A DNA stretch of 10,550 bases from an uncultured Bacillota bacterium. Lineage in GTDB: Bacteria > Bacillota > Limnochordia > Limnochordales > ZCTH02-B6. The stretch covers positions 1 to 10,550 of the forward strand of contig CALFSR010000119.1 of NCBI GenBank assembly GCA_937916565.1, in the 5' to 3' direction. The notes beneath the pieces were generated by a model, which saw only the letters and a list, made by a program, of their open reading frames with translations, did not search any database and was not told where the DNA came from. Position numbers and translations under genes: made by a program. Shown piece by piece: positions 1 to 6,337 of this stretch. How positions within the stretch are numbered: the stretch's first letter is position 1; each line of letters starts with the position of its first letter.

Positions 1-41
1 AAGTCCACCAAAGAATCCGCAAACTATCGCTGCCTTCAGGC

Positions 42-121
42 ATGCCGGCATTTGCTGCTGGTGTGACGGGCGCAGGCGTTTGGCAGGCGTTGGCGCCCAG
101 GCCGGAGTCGGGGTGCCGGCA
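42..121. repeat. Palindromes and short tandem repeat upstream of the Liv cassette
   Basis: The sequence shows a perfect 10-base palindrome ATGCCGGCAT at 42-51. Its 8-base core TGCCGGCA recurs at 114-121. Between them lies a tandem repeat of about 11 bases (GCAGGCGTT at 72-80 and 83-91), flanked by GGGCGC at 68-73 and its complement GCGCCC at 93-98. The arrangement could be an operator or RNA structure for the downstream importer genes. In GC-rich DNA such short palindromes also arise by chance, and I see no convincing -35/-10 promoter pair here. No gene is visible in 1-214. Confidence 0.3.
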
Positions 122-148
122 AACGGAGCGCCTGGGGGGCGTAGGGCG

Positions 149-176
149 GGGCCGGCCGTTGGCCTGCGGCCGGCCC
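149..176 (+). promoter_or_regulatory. GC hairpin in the presumed 5' leader of the Liv cassette
   Basis: GGGCCGGCCG at 149-158 and CGGCCGGCCC at 167-176 are perfect complements, giving a 10-bp all-GC stem with an 8-base loop. It ends 38 bases before the ATG at 215 and about 23 bases before the Shine-Dalgarno site. No T-run follows, so it is a poor intrinsic terminator. It could stabilise the mRNA 5' end or mark the end of an upstream transcript. Its function is inferred. Confidence 0.4.
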
Positions 177-214
177 TTGCTAAGCATCCGGGAGCGAGGA
201 AGGAGTGGAAAGCG

Positions 215-1426
215 ATGGCCACAGTGTGGAAGCGGATCGCGATGTGGATGCTGGTCCTCGCGCTGGGCGTCTTGACCGCCGTGCCGGCCTTTGCCCAGCA
301 GGACGTCATCCGCATCGGCGCGTCGGTGAGCTTGACGGGCGCGACGGCCCGGGAGGGCCAGCTGACGCGGGACGGGTATCTGTTTTGGGTCGAAAAGGTC
401 AATGCCGCCGGGGGCATCCGGGTGGGCGACAAGCAGTACAAGGTCGAGCTCATCGTTTACGATGACCGCAGCGACGCCCAGACCAGCGTGCGGCTGACGA
501 CGCGCCTCATCACGGAGGACAACGTTCGGTTCATTTTTGGTCCTTATTCGAGCGGGATCACCAACGCCACCAGCGCCATCGGCGAGCGCTACCGGGTGAT
601 CACCATCGCCACGACGGCCAACGCGCCGGACCTGTACGAGCGCGGCTACCGCTACCTGTTCGGCACGCTGCCGCTGGCCACCACCTACCTGCACCCCGTG
701 CTGGACATGGCGGCGAGCCTGCCCAACCCGCCCAAGAAGGTTGCGATCATTACGCCGGAAAACCTGTTTGCCATCGCGGCCGCCGAGGGCGCCCGGGCGT
801 ACGCGGAGCAGCTCGGGTTTGAGGTCGTGTACTTCGCCCGCTACCCCGCGGACACGACGGACGTATCGTCGCTGCTTTCGGCTATCCGGAACGCCGGCGC
901 CGAGGTGCTGCTCTCCACCGGGTTCCTGCAGGACGGCCTTCTCATCGTCCGCCAGGCCAAGGACCTCCGCTACAACCCGGTGATCATGGGCTTCACCGTT
1001 GCCGCCAGCATTCCCGACTTCCGCATCAACCTGGGCCAGGACGCGGAAGGCATCATGGGCGGCGAATGGTGGGCGCCGATGATGGCGTGGGAGGATCCGT
1101 TCTTTGGCACCGCGGCCGAGTACGCGGCGGAGTTTGAAGCCCGCTTCGGCTACACGCCGACCTACCATGCGGCCAGCTCCTCCGTGGCCGGCTACCTCCT
1201 GCAGCTGGCCATCGAGCGGGCCGGCACCCTTGACACCGAGGCGGTGCGGCAGCAGCTGCTGCAGCTCGACGAGATGACGATGTTCGGGCCCATCCGCTTC
1301 AACGAGAACGGCGTCAACGTGGCCGGCGCCGCGGCCGGTTTCCAGATTCAGAACGGTCAGATGGTCGTGCTTTGGCCCGAGAGCATCAGCCAGGGCTCCA
1401 TCATCTATCCGAAACCGACCTGGTAA
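215..1426 (+). CDS. livK: Branched-chain amino acid-type (HAAT) ABC transporter substrate-binding protein
   Basis: This 403-residue extracytoplasmic solute receptor is of the type I periplasmic-binding fold (LivK/Peripla_BP_6 family) and delivers a small polar solute to the LivHMGF complex encoded just downstream. The ATG at 215 is chosen because AAGGAG at 200-205 lies 9 bases upstream and translation then begins with a classic signal peptide: K6-R7, a hydrophobic core over residues 8-23, and an AFA cleavage site before Q28. An in-frame ATG at 80 would add 45 low-complexity residues and is unlikely. The mature start DVIRIGASVSLTG and the GPYSSG segment (109-114), where family members contact the ligand carboxylate and amine, are typical. 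There is no lipobox cysteine. The ligand cannot be told from sequence: leucine-type amino acids, amides and aromatic acids are all possible for this family. The family call is firm and the symbol is family-level only. Confidence 0.93.
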   Translation: MATVWKRIAMWMLVLALGVLTAVPAFAQQDVIRIGASVSLTGATAREGQLTRDGYLFWVEKVNAAGGIRVGDKQYKVELIVYDDRSDAQTSVRLTTRLITEDNVRFIFGPYSSGITNATSAIGERYRVITIATTANAPDLYERGYRYLFGTLPLATTYLHPVLDMAASLPNPPKKVAIITPENLFAIAAAEGARAYAEQLGFEVVYFARYPADTTDVSSLLSAIRNAGAEVLLSTGFLQDGLLIVRQAKDLRYNPVIMGFTVAASIPDFRINLGQDAEGIMGGEWWAPMMAWEDPFFGTAAEYAAEFEARFGYTPTYHAASSSVAGYLLQLAIERAGTLDTEAVRQQLLQLDEMTMFGPIRFNENGVNVAGAAAGFQIQNGQMVVLWPESISQGSIIYPKPTW

Positions 1427-1475
1427 CGCTGGCCGCGCGCACCCGCACAAATTCTCCAGGCGGGTCGCCCACGGA

Positions 1476-1520
1476 CGGGGAGAGCCGGCGGTGGTGCGCC
1501 GCTCTCCCCGCCTTCGTTTC
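1476..1520 (+). terminator. Intercistronic terminator-like hairpin between livK and livH
   Basis: CGGGGAGAGC at 1476-1485 is perfectly complementary to GCTCTCCCCG at 1501-1510. After one unpaired base the stem continues with GGCG at 1487-1490 against CGCC at 1497-1500, leaving a 6-base loop. A mildly T-rich tail, CCTTCGTTTC, follows at 1511-1520. It lies 49 bases after the binding-protein stop codon and 26 bases before the livH start. The likely role is partial termination or protection of the upstream message, so that more receptor than permease is made. This arrangement is known from other binding-protein operons. The weak T-run argues for a leaky terminator. Confidence 0.65.
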
Positions 1521-1545
1521 GCCGGCGCGAGCGGGGTGAACATGG

Positions 1546-2415
1546 ATGAGCCAGATCGTGGTCAATGGGCTGCTGACCGGCGGCCTGTACGCCCTGGTGG
1601 CGGTCGGTTTCTCCCTCGTCTGGGGCGTCATGAACGTCGTCAACATCGCCCATGCGGCCTACATCATGCTGGGTGCCTACGTGTCCTATTGGCTGTACCA
1701 GTTGTACGGCTGGGATCCTTTTCTGTCCATCCCGGCCGCCATGGCGGTGTTGTTTGTCTTTGGTTATCTGGTGGCGTCCCTCGTCCTCAACCGGGTCATC
1801 CGCTACGGCCTGGTGATGACGCTGGTGCTCACGTTCGGCATTGACCTCATCCTCCAAAACGCCGCCCTCATGCTGTGGTCGGCCGACTACCGCTCGGTGA
1901 CCCCGGCCTACGCGGGGCAAGGCCTCGCCCTCGGCGGCGTCATGGTGCCGTACGTGCGCCTGGCCGTCTTTGTCCTGGCCATCGTGTTCGTCATTCTCTT
2001 TTCGCTCTTTTTGTCCAGGACCCGGATGGGCAACGCCATCCAGGCGACGGCGCTGAACCCGGCGGCGGCGGAGCTCACGGGCGTGCGCATCGAGCGCATC
2101 TACGCCCTCACCTATGCCATTGGCGCGGCCCTCGCGGCCGCGGCCGGGTCCATGATCAGCGTGGTGTACACCATCCAGCCTCAAGTGGGGAACGTCTTTT
2201 TGACCCGGGCCTTCGTCATCACCGTGCTCGGGGGCTTGGGCAGCATCCCCGGGGCGCTGCTGGGGGGCGTGCTGCTTGGGCTTGCCGAGAGCTTTGCCAC
2301 GGTGACCGTCGGCATCGGCTGGTCCGAAGCGGTAAGCTTCAGCCTCTTGGTCATCATCCTCATCGTGCGGCCGCAGGGGCTTTTGGGCCGGCGGTTCTTC
2401 GGCGGCGTCGGCTAA
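1546..2415 (+). CDS. livH: HAAT-type ABC importer inner-membrane permease LivH
   Basis: This 289-residue integral membrane subunit would form, with LivM, the translocation pore of the importer. It is almost entirely hydrophobic helices, about eight by eye. Family landmarks are visible: the N-terminal GLLTGGLYALVAVG, the VVNIAHAAYIMLGAY block (consensus usually has HG where HA occurs here), the cytoplasmic coupling segment around TRMGNAIQATALNPAAAELTG, and the late VLGGLGSIPGALLGG block. Length is normal for LivH (about 290-300). The ATG at 1546 gives the expected MSQIVVNG start, with a modest GGGGTGA site at 1533-1539. An ATG at 1542 is out of frame. It follows livK after a 119-base gap that holds a strong hairpin, so its expression is probably lower than that of livK. 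Confidence 0.93.
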   Translation: MSQIVVNGLLTGGLYALVAVGFSLVWGVMNVVNIAHAAYIMLGAYVSYWLYQLYGWDPFLSIPAAMAVLFVFGYLVASLVLNRVIRYGLVMTLVLTFGIDLILQNAALMLWSADYRSVTPAYAGQGLALGGVMVPYVRLAVFVLAIVFVILFSLFLSRTRMGNAIQATALNPAAAELTGVRIERIYALTYAIGAALAAAAGSMISVVYTIQPQVGNVFLTRAFVITVLGGLGSIPGALLGGVLLGLAESFATVTVGIGWSEAVSFSLLVIILIVRPQGLLGRRFFGGVG

Positions 2416-2450
2416 GGCGCTTCCCGACGGGGTAGGAGGTGAATGGACCT

Positions 2451-3485
2451 GTGAGCGTGACGGGCTCGAGTGCGAGTCACCAACGGAAAATCCATCCGCC
2501 GGCGCCTGAGCCAAGCCCCGCCCGCCGCGCGGCCTGGGTTGTGGTGGCCGCCCTTTTGGCGGTACTGGCGGTGCTGCCTCCGTTTTACCTGTCCGGGTAC
2601 TGGGTGCGGGTCATTACGGGGCTGCTTATGTACGCGGCGCTCGCGTCGGCCATCAACATCATGGTCGGCTTCGCGGGCTACCCGGCTCTGGGCAACATCG
2701 TGTTTTTCGGCACCGGAGCCTACACGGTGGCGGTGCTGATGGTGAAATACAACACGGGCTTCTTCGTGGCGCTGGCCGCGGCCGGGGTGCTGGCCGCCGT
2801 CTACGCCGCGCTGCTGGGGACCGCGGTCCTCAGGCTCCGGGGCGCCTACTTCGGTATCGCCACCATCGGCATCAACCACGCCACGAGCGAGCTGGTGACC
2901 AATTTGGACCGCCTCACCGGCGGCGGCCGGGGCACCATCGTGCCCTTTTACCCGGGCGGCATCGAGGAAGAGCGCATGTTTTTCTACTACCTCATGCTCG
3001 GCCTCATGGTCTTGTCCGTGTTCACCGTGTGGGTCATCTCCCGCAACAGGCTCGGCTATGGCCTGCGGGCGCTCAAGGCGGACCAGGAAGGCGCCAGCGT
3101 CATGGGCGTCAACACGACCCGCTACAAGGTCATCGCCTGGACGATTTCGGCCGGGCTGACGGGACTTGTCGGCGGGGCGTACGCGTACTGGCTCGCGTTT
3201 CTTGAGCCTCCTTACGTCTTTGACATCACCATGTCCGTCAAGACGTACATCATGGCCATCCTGGGCGGCGCGGGCACGGTTATCGGCCCGGTCGTGGGGG
3301 CGTTTGCCCTGGAGCTTCTCTCCGAGCTCATCTGGGGCCGGTTCCTCGAGGCCCACATGCTCGTGCTCGGCATCGTCGTCGTCTTGGTCGTCCTGTTTAT
3401 CCCGCAAGGGTTCATGAACCTGGTCGGGCGGCTCTTGGGCGGGCAGCGCCGCCGGCGCGCGAAGGAGGTGCGGGCCGATGGGTGA
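2451..3485 (+). CDS. livM: HAAT-type ABC importer inner-membrane permease LivM
   Basis: This 344-residue second permease subunit is the partner of LivH. Conserved LivM features include a first hydrophobic helix after a basic tail, NIMVGFAGYPALGNIVFFGTG, the LRLRGAYFGIATIG block, LTGGGRGT, the coupling segment ALKADQEGASVMGVNTTRYK, and the final AILGGAGTVIGPVVGA block. A strong AGGAGG at 2434-2439 sits 11 bases before the GTG at 2451, which I take as the start. A GTG at 2439 falls inside the ribosome site, and a GTG at 2457 is also possible. The gap after livH is 35 bases, and the end overlaps livG by 8 bases, implying translational coupling. Length fits the family (about 320-420). Confidence 0.92.
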   Translation: MSVTGSSASHQRKIHPPAPEPSPARRAAWVVVAALLAVLAVLPPFYLSGYWVRVITGLLMYAALASAINIMVGFAGYPALGNIVFFGTGAYTVAVLMVKYNTGFFVALAAAGVLAAVYAALLGTAVLRLRGAYFGIATIGINHATSELVTNLDRLTGGGRGTIVPFYPGGIEEERMFFYYLMLGLMVLSVFTVWVISRNRLGYGLRALKADQEGASVMGVNTTRYKVIAWTISAGLTGLVGGAYAYWLAFLEPPYVFDITMSVKTYIMAILGGAGTVIGPVVGAFALELLSELIWGRFLEAHMLVLGIVVVLVVLFIPQGFMNLVGRLLGGQRRRRAKEVRADG

Positions 3486-4236
3486 GCGGACGCCGCTTCT
3501 TGTCGGCCGCGGCGTGACCCGCTTTTTCGGCGGCGTCGCCGCGGTGATGGACGTTGACTTTGAAGTACGATCCGGGGAAGTGCTGGGCCTCATCGGCCCC
3601 AACGGCGCGGGCAAGACGACGTTGATGAACCTCATCAGCGGCCTCATTCCTTTGAGCCGCGGCGACATGCTGCTGGACGGCCGTTCCATCAAGGGTCTCC
3701 CCCCGTGGGACATCGCGCGGCTTGGGATCGCCCGGACGTTCCAAATCGTCAAGCCCTTCGCGGGCATGACGCTGCGGGAAAACGTGGCCATGGGCGCCAT
3801 GTTTGCCCGGGAAGGCCGGGGTGTGCCGGCCCGCGAGGCGCTCGAACTCGCCGGGGAAGTGCTGGAGCTGGTCGGCCTGGGCGACCGCATGAACAGCTAC
3901 ACCGACGAGCTCAACATCGCGCTGCGCAAGCGGCTCGAGCTCGCCCGGGCGCTGGCCCTAAACCCCCGCATCCTGCTCCTGGATGAGGTCATGGCGGGCC
4001 TCAACCTCAAGGAAGTCGAGCGCCTTATGGAGCTCGTCAAGACCATCAACGCCCGGGGCGTCACCATCATCGTCATCGAGCATGTCATGAAGGCCATCAT
4101 GGGCATTTCCGACCGCATCATCGTCCTGCACTACGGCCGCAAGATCGCCGAGGGACCGCCGCAGGCGGTGGCGCAGGATGAGAACGTCATCACCGCCTAC
4201 CTCGGCCGGCGGTTTGCGCAAGGGAAGGGGGCGTGA
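3478..4236 (+). CDS. livG: HAAT-type ABC importer ATPase LivG, with divergent signature motif
   Basis: This 252-residue cytoplasmic nucleotide-binding subunit would power transport by LivHM together with LivF. Visible motifs are Walker A GPNGAGKTT (40-48), Q-loop Gln89 in ARTFQIVKPF, Walker B ILLLDE (165-170) with catalytic Glu170, D-loop AGLN (173-176) and H-loop His202 in VIEHVMKAIM. The C-terminal GPPQAVAQDENVITAYLG block is typical of LivG. The odd point is the signature: where LSxGQ is expected, the sequence reads LNIALRKRLELARAL (145-159), without the Ser-Gly-Gly-Gln core. Walker B is followed by Val-Met rather than Pro-x. I recall LivG-like proteins with similar RKRLELARAL and DEVMAGL segments, so this is probably a subfamily trait and not decay. 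The ATG at 3478 overlaps the livM end; GAAGGAGG at 3461-3468 is the ribosome site. Confidence 0.93.
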   Translation: MGERTPLLVGRGVTRFFGGVAAVMDVDFEVRSGEVLGLIGPNGAGKTTLMNLISGLIPLSRGDMLLDGRSIKGLPPWDIARLGIARTFQIVKPFAGMTLRENVAMGAMFAREGRGVPAREALELAGEVLELVGLGDRMNSYTDELNIALRKRLELARALALNPRILLLDEVMAGLNLKEVERLMELVKTINARGVTIIVIEHVMKAIMGISDRIIVLHYGRKIAEGPPQAVAQDENVITAYLGRRFAQGKGA

Positions 4237-4240
4237 CGGC

Positions 4241-5017
4241 ATGGCGGACGCAACTTTGCAGCAGGGGGCGGGTGCTCCCGGGGCGCCGCATCCGGCCGGG
4301 CCGCCGCTCCTTAAGGTGGAGGGCCTTGAGGTCGCCTACGGCGAGGTGCAGGTGCTCTGGGACGTGGACCTGGAGGTCTACGACCGGCAAGTCGCCGCCC
4401 TCGTCGGCTCCAACGGCGCCGGCAAGTCCACCGCCCTTAAGACCATCGCGGGGGCCCTTAAGCCAAAGGGCGGCCGCATCGTCTTTGACGGCGCTGATGT
4501 GGCGGGCCAGGCGGCGGCCGACGCCGTGCGCCGGGGCATCGTGCTCGTCCCCGAAGGCCGGCAGCTTTTCGCCGGCATGACGGTGCACGAAAACTTGATG
4601 ATGGGCGCCTACGCCCGTCGTGACGGGCTTCGTGCCATCCGGGAAGATCTGGACTGGGTCTATTCGCTCTTTCCGGAGCTTACGAAAAAGCGCGGCCAGC
4701 TCGCGGGCACCATGAGCGGCGGCGAGCAGCAGATGTGCGCCATCGGCCGGGGGCTTATGGGCCGGCCGCGGCTTCTCTTGCTGGATGAGTTGTCCTTGGG
4801 CCTCGCCCCGGTCATCGTCGACCGCCTGGTGGAGATCGTGACCCGCATCCACCGCGAGCGGGATCTGGCGATACTCCTCGTGGAGCAGGACCTCAACGTC
4901 GCCCTGGCCATGGCCGAGCGCGGCTACGTCCTGGAAACCGGCCGCCTGGTCAAGGCGGGCACGGCGGACGAACTGCTGGCCGACGAATCGATTCGCACCG
5001 CTTACCTAGGTATCTGA
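4241..5017 (+). CDS. livF: HAAT-type ABC importer ATPase LivF
   Basis: This 258-residue second cytoplasmic ATPase is the partner of LivG. Motifs are Walker A GSNGAGKST (56-64), the LivF-type VPEGRQLF at the Q-loop (Glu105 in place of Gln), an intact signature MSGGEQQ (159-165), Walker B LLLLDE (178-183) with catalytic Glu183, and VEQD at the H-loop, with Gln216 where most ABC ATPases have His. PEGR and VEQ are normal for LivF. The C-terminal ERGYVLETGRLV is diagnostic. The ATG at 4241 follows a GGGAAGGGGG stretch by about 10 bases and lies 4 bases after the livG stop. An upstream in-frame start inside livG is less likely. The start gives an unusual Gly/Ala/Pro-rich tail of about 20 residues before the fold begins at LLKVEGLEV. 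Confidence 0.93.
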   Translation: MADATLQQGAGAPGAPHPAGPPLLKVEGLEVAYGEVQVLWDVDLEVYDRQVAALVGSNGAGKSTALKTIAGALKPKGGRIVFDGADVAGQAAADAVRRGIVLVPEGRQLFAGMTVHENLMMGAYARRDGLRAIREDLDWVYSLFPELTKKRGQLAGTMSGGEQQMCAIGRGLMGRPRLLLLDELSLGLAPVIVDRLVEIVTRIHRERDLAILLVEQDLNVALAMAERGYVLETGRLVKAGTADELLADESIRTAYLGI

Positions 5018-5030
5018 CGCTCGCTTGGAA

Positions 5031-5078
5031 GGCGGCGGGGGCATACCCGCGACGGGAGCCCCGCGCCGCCTCTTCCTC
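5031..5078 (+). terminator. Candidate terminator after the Liv cassette
   Basis: GGCGGC (5031-5036) pairs with GCCGCC (5065-5070), GGGG (5037-5040) pairs with CCCC (5059-5062) across a 2-base bulge, and an inner CCCG-CGA-CGGG hairpin occupies 5046-5056. A pyrimidine-rich TCTTCCTC follows at 5071-5078. It begins 13 bases after the livF stop, where a terminator is expected. The lack of a true T-run lowers confidence. Confidence 0.5.
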
Positions 5079-5296
5079 GTGTGGGCCTGCCCGGGTGCAG
5101 CCGTCGCCGCCGGTGGGGCGCCGGGCCGCCAAGCCGTCCAGCCGGCGACTTCCCCCGGCACCAGCCGATCCTCGCTCCGCGCATCCGCCTCCATGGCACC
5201 CCTGCCCTTTCACTGACCTCTCCATGTGAAGCCGGACCTCTCCATGGGAGGCTGTCTACCTCGCCGTCGACCCGATCCGGGTCCCGTCACTATGTC
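5079..5296. other. Gene-free spacer between livF and the padR promoter
   Basis: I see no credible gene on either strand. The open frames here are low-complexity Pro/Ala/Gly/Arg strings typical of GC-rich non-coding DNA, without a ribosome site or recognisable domain. The only internal structure noted is a 12-base direct repeat, GACCTCTCCATG, at 5215-5226 and 5235-5246. The GC-rich character ends abruptly near 5290, where an AT-rich regulatory island starts. Confidence 0.5.
5215..5246. repeat. 12-base direct repeat
   Basis: GACCTCTCCATG occurs at 5215-5226 and again at 5235-5246, exactly 20 bases apart (about two helical turns). It lies 50-80 bases upstream of the padR -35 box, so it could be an upstream activator site. 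No known motif is recognised, and a chance or slippage origin is possible. Confidence 0.35.
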
Positions 5297-5326
5297 TTGA
5301 CACGATATATCGGTGCGCGGTATATT
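5297..5326 (+). promoter_or_regulatory. Sigma-A type promoter of the padR-DUF2812 operon
   Basis: A perfect -35 hexamer TTGACA (5297-5302) is followed after 18 bases by TATATT (5321-5326), one mismatch from the -10 consensus. Transcription should begin near 5333, giving a leader of about 67 bases to the padR ATG. The promoter sits in a sharply AT-rich patch of otherwise GC-rich DNA. A perfect palindrome fills the start of the spacer, so a bound repressor would block RNA polymerase. Confidence 0.7.
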
Positions 5327-5357
5327 GGCTTCGAGATATAACGGATGACGATATATC
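5302..5357. promoter_or_regulatory. Probable PadR operator array (repeated CGATATATC elements)
   Basis: ACGATATATC is present at 5302-5311 and again, identically, at 5348-5357; the first copy extends to the perfect palindrome CGATATATCG at 5303-5312. Between them CGGTATAT (5318-5325) and ATATAACG (5336-5343) form an inverted repeat with one mismatch across 10 bases. The elements overlap the promoter spacer, the -10 box and the early transcript. PadR-family repressors commonly bind AT-rich dyads in their own promoters, so autoregulation by the adjacent PadR protein is the simplest reading. The binding itself is inferred. Confidence 0.6.
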
Positions 5358-5399
5358 AGTGCTGGACATAGCCCGAGAAGTCCCGTTGACGGGGGTGGG

Positions 5400-5738
5400 A
5401 TGCCCGTGGCGCTGACAGCCGTGCAACGATCCTATTTGCCAATGTCCGAGGCGGCCTACTACATCCTGCTCTCGCTGACCGTACCGCGGCACGGATACGG
5501 CATCATGCAGCACGTGGAGACCATTACGGGCGGGCGGCTGGTGCTGGGCCCGGGGACTCTGTACGGCAGTTTGTCGAGGATGGAGAAAGACGGCCTCATC
5601 GCCGTGGTGGTCGAGGAAAACCGGCGGAAAGTGTATGTCGTTACCGACGCCGGCCGAACGCTGCTCCAAGAGGAACTGGCGCGGCTTAAAGAGCTGGTGG
5701 CCAACGGCGTGGCTGCCTTGGAGGTGTCAAGACCGTGA
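5400..5738 (+). CDS. PadR-family transcriptional regulator
   Basis: This 112-residue winged-helix DNA-binding protein is of the short PadR (PadR-s1-like) type. The PadR core is clear: an SEAAYYILLSLTVPRHGYGIMQ helix block (residues 15-36), the ITGGRLVLGPGTLYGSLSRMEKDGLI recognition and wing region (42-67), ENRRKVYVVTDAGRTLL (73-89), then a C-terminal helix expected to mediate dimerisation. Length suits the minimal PadR type (about 105-115). The ATG at 5400 has only a weak GGGGGTGGG site, partly tied up by a CCCG-TTGA-CGGG hairpin at 5382-5393. GTG at 5406 and ATG at 5442 are alternatives. It overlaps the next gene by 4 bases and is probably autoregulated through the repeats upstream. The effector is unknown; PadR proteins often answer to phenolics, drugs or envelope stress. 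Confidence 0.92.
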   Translation: MPVALTAVQRSYLPMSEAAYYILLSLTVPRHGYGIMQHVETITGGRLVLGPGTLYGSLSRMEKDGLIAVVVEENRRKVYVVTDAGRTLLQEELARLKELVANGVAALEVSRP

Positions 5739-6289
5739 GCGCGGAGACGTTTACCCGGGACGGCGACACGATGGTGCGTTGGTTTTGGTGGTCGTCCTGG
5801 TCCACCGAACGACTGGAGGAGTGGTTGGAGGAGCAGGCGTCCCGCGGCTGGCACCTGGAAAAGGCGGACCGGCTCTTGCTGCGCTGCCGCTTTCGCCGGG
5901 GCAGGCCCAAGAAGGTTCGCTACTGCGTCGACTTCCCCGCCGAGGTCAGTGGCGACTACTACACGCTCTATAGCGACGCAGGGTGGGAACTTGTGGCCAC
6001 CAGCACCGGCTGGTACATCTGGCGTGCAGAGTACACGGGCGATCGGCGGCCGGAGCTGTTCAACGACGTCCAGCCCCTGATTGAGCGCAACAACCGGCTG
6101 CTGCTCATCTGCGCCTTGGGTCTCATGTCGCAGTTGTGGATTTTCCTGGGACCGGCGAGGGAGTGGTTCCTCTCGACCACGGTGGGAAATATCGTGCTCA
6201 TCCCGTATGTCCTCGTCCTGTTCATTCTCGTCGCCGGAGCGGGAGCGCTGGCCGCACAGACGCAGCGCCTCAGGCAGCGCAAACCTTAA
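5735..6289 (+). CDS. DUF2812 domain membrane protein
   Basis: This 184-residue protein has an N-terminal DUF2812-like cytoplasmic domain: WFWWSSWSTERLEEWLEEQASRGWHL (16-41), a central basic strand region, YCVDFPAE (63-70), and YYTLYSDAGWELVATSTGWYIWRA (75-98). Two predicted membrane helices follow at about 120-139 and 150-174, then a basic tail. The GTG start shares GTGA with the padR stop and is preceded by GGAGGTG (5720-5726) at good distance, so it is preferred over the ATG at 5771. DUF2812 genes are commonly found directly after padR genes in Bacillota, and the pair is thought to form a sensing or regulatory module. The biochemical role is unknown. Domain assignment is from remembered family patterns. 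Confidence 0.82.
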   Translation: MSAETFTRDGDTMVRWFWWSSWSTERLEEWLEEQASRGWHLEKADRLLLRCRFRRGRPKKVRYCVDFPAEVSGDYYTLYSDAGWELVATSTGWYIWRAEYTGDRRPELFNDVQPLIERNNRLLLICALGLMSQLWIFLGPAREWFLSTTVGNIVLIPYVLVLFILVAGAGALAAQTQRLRQRKP

Positions 6290-6337
6290 AGGGGTGAGCC
6301 CCGCCGGCGGCTAAAGGTGGAACAACCCGGAGGCAAC

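Noticed and set aside
80..214. Upstream in-frame start extending the first binding protein by 45 residues.
   Set aside because: The extension is Gly/Ala/Pro/Arg-rich, would bury the signal peptide and lacks a ribosome site, whereas ATG 215 has an excellent one.
1405..2514. Long minus-strand open frame of 369 codons opposite livH.
   Set aside because: It is low-complexity Arg/His/Gly/Asp-rich translation of the GC-rich antisense strand, with no domain, and it lies entirely over well-supported genes. The similar long antisense frames at 2412-3890, 7338-8918 and 8827-10467 are rejected for the same reason.
5025..5216. 63-codon open frame in the livF-padR gap.
   Set aside because: The translation is low complexity with no domain or ribosome site, and it overlaps the candidate terminator of the Liv cassette.
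6291..6310. GGGG-TGAG-CCCC followed by the palindrome CCGCCGGCGG after the DUF2812 gene, considered as a terminator.
   Set aside because: The stem is only 4 bp, there is no T-run, and the downstream mini-ORF and VOC gene have no evident promoter of their own, so readthrough is more likely.
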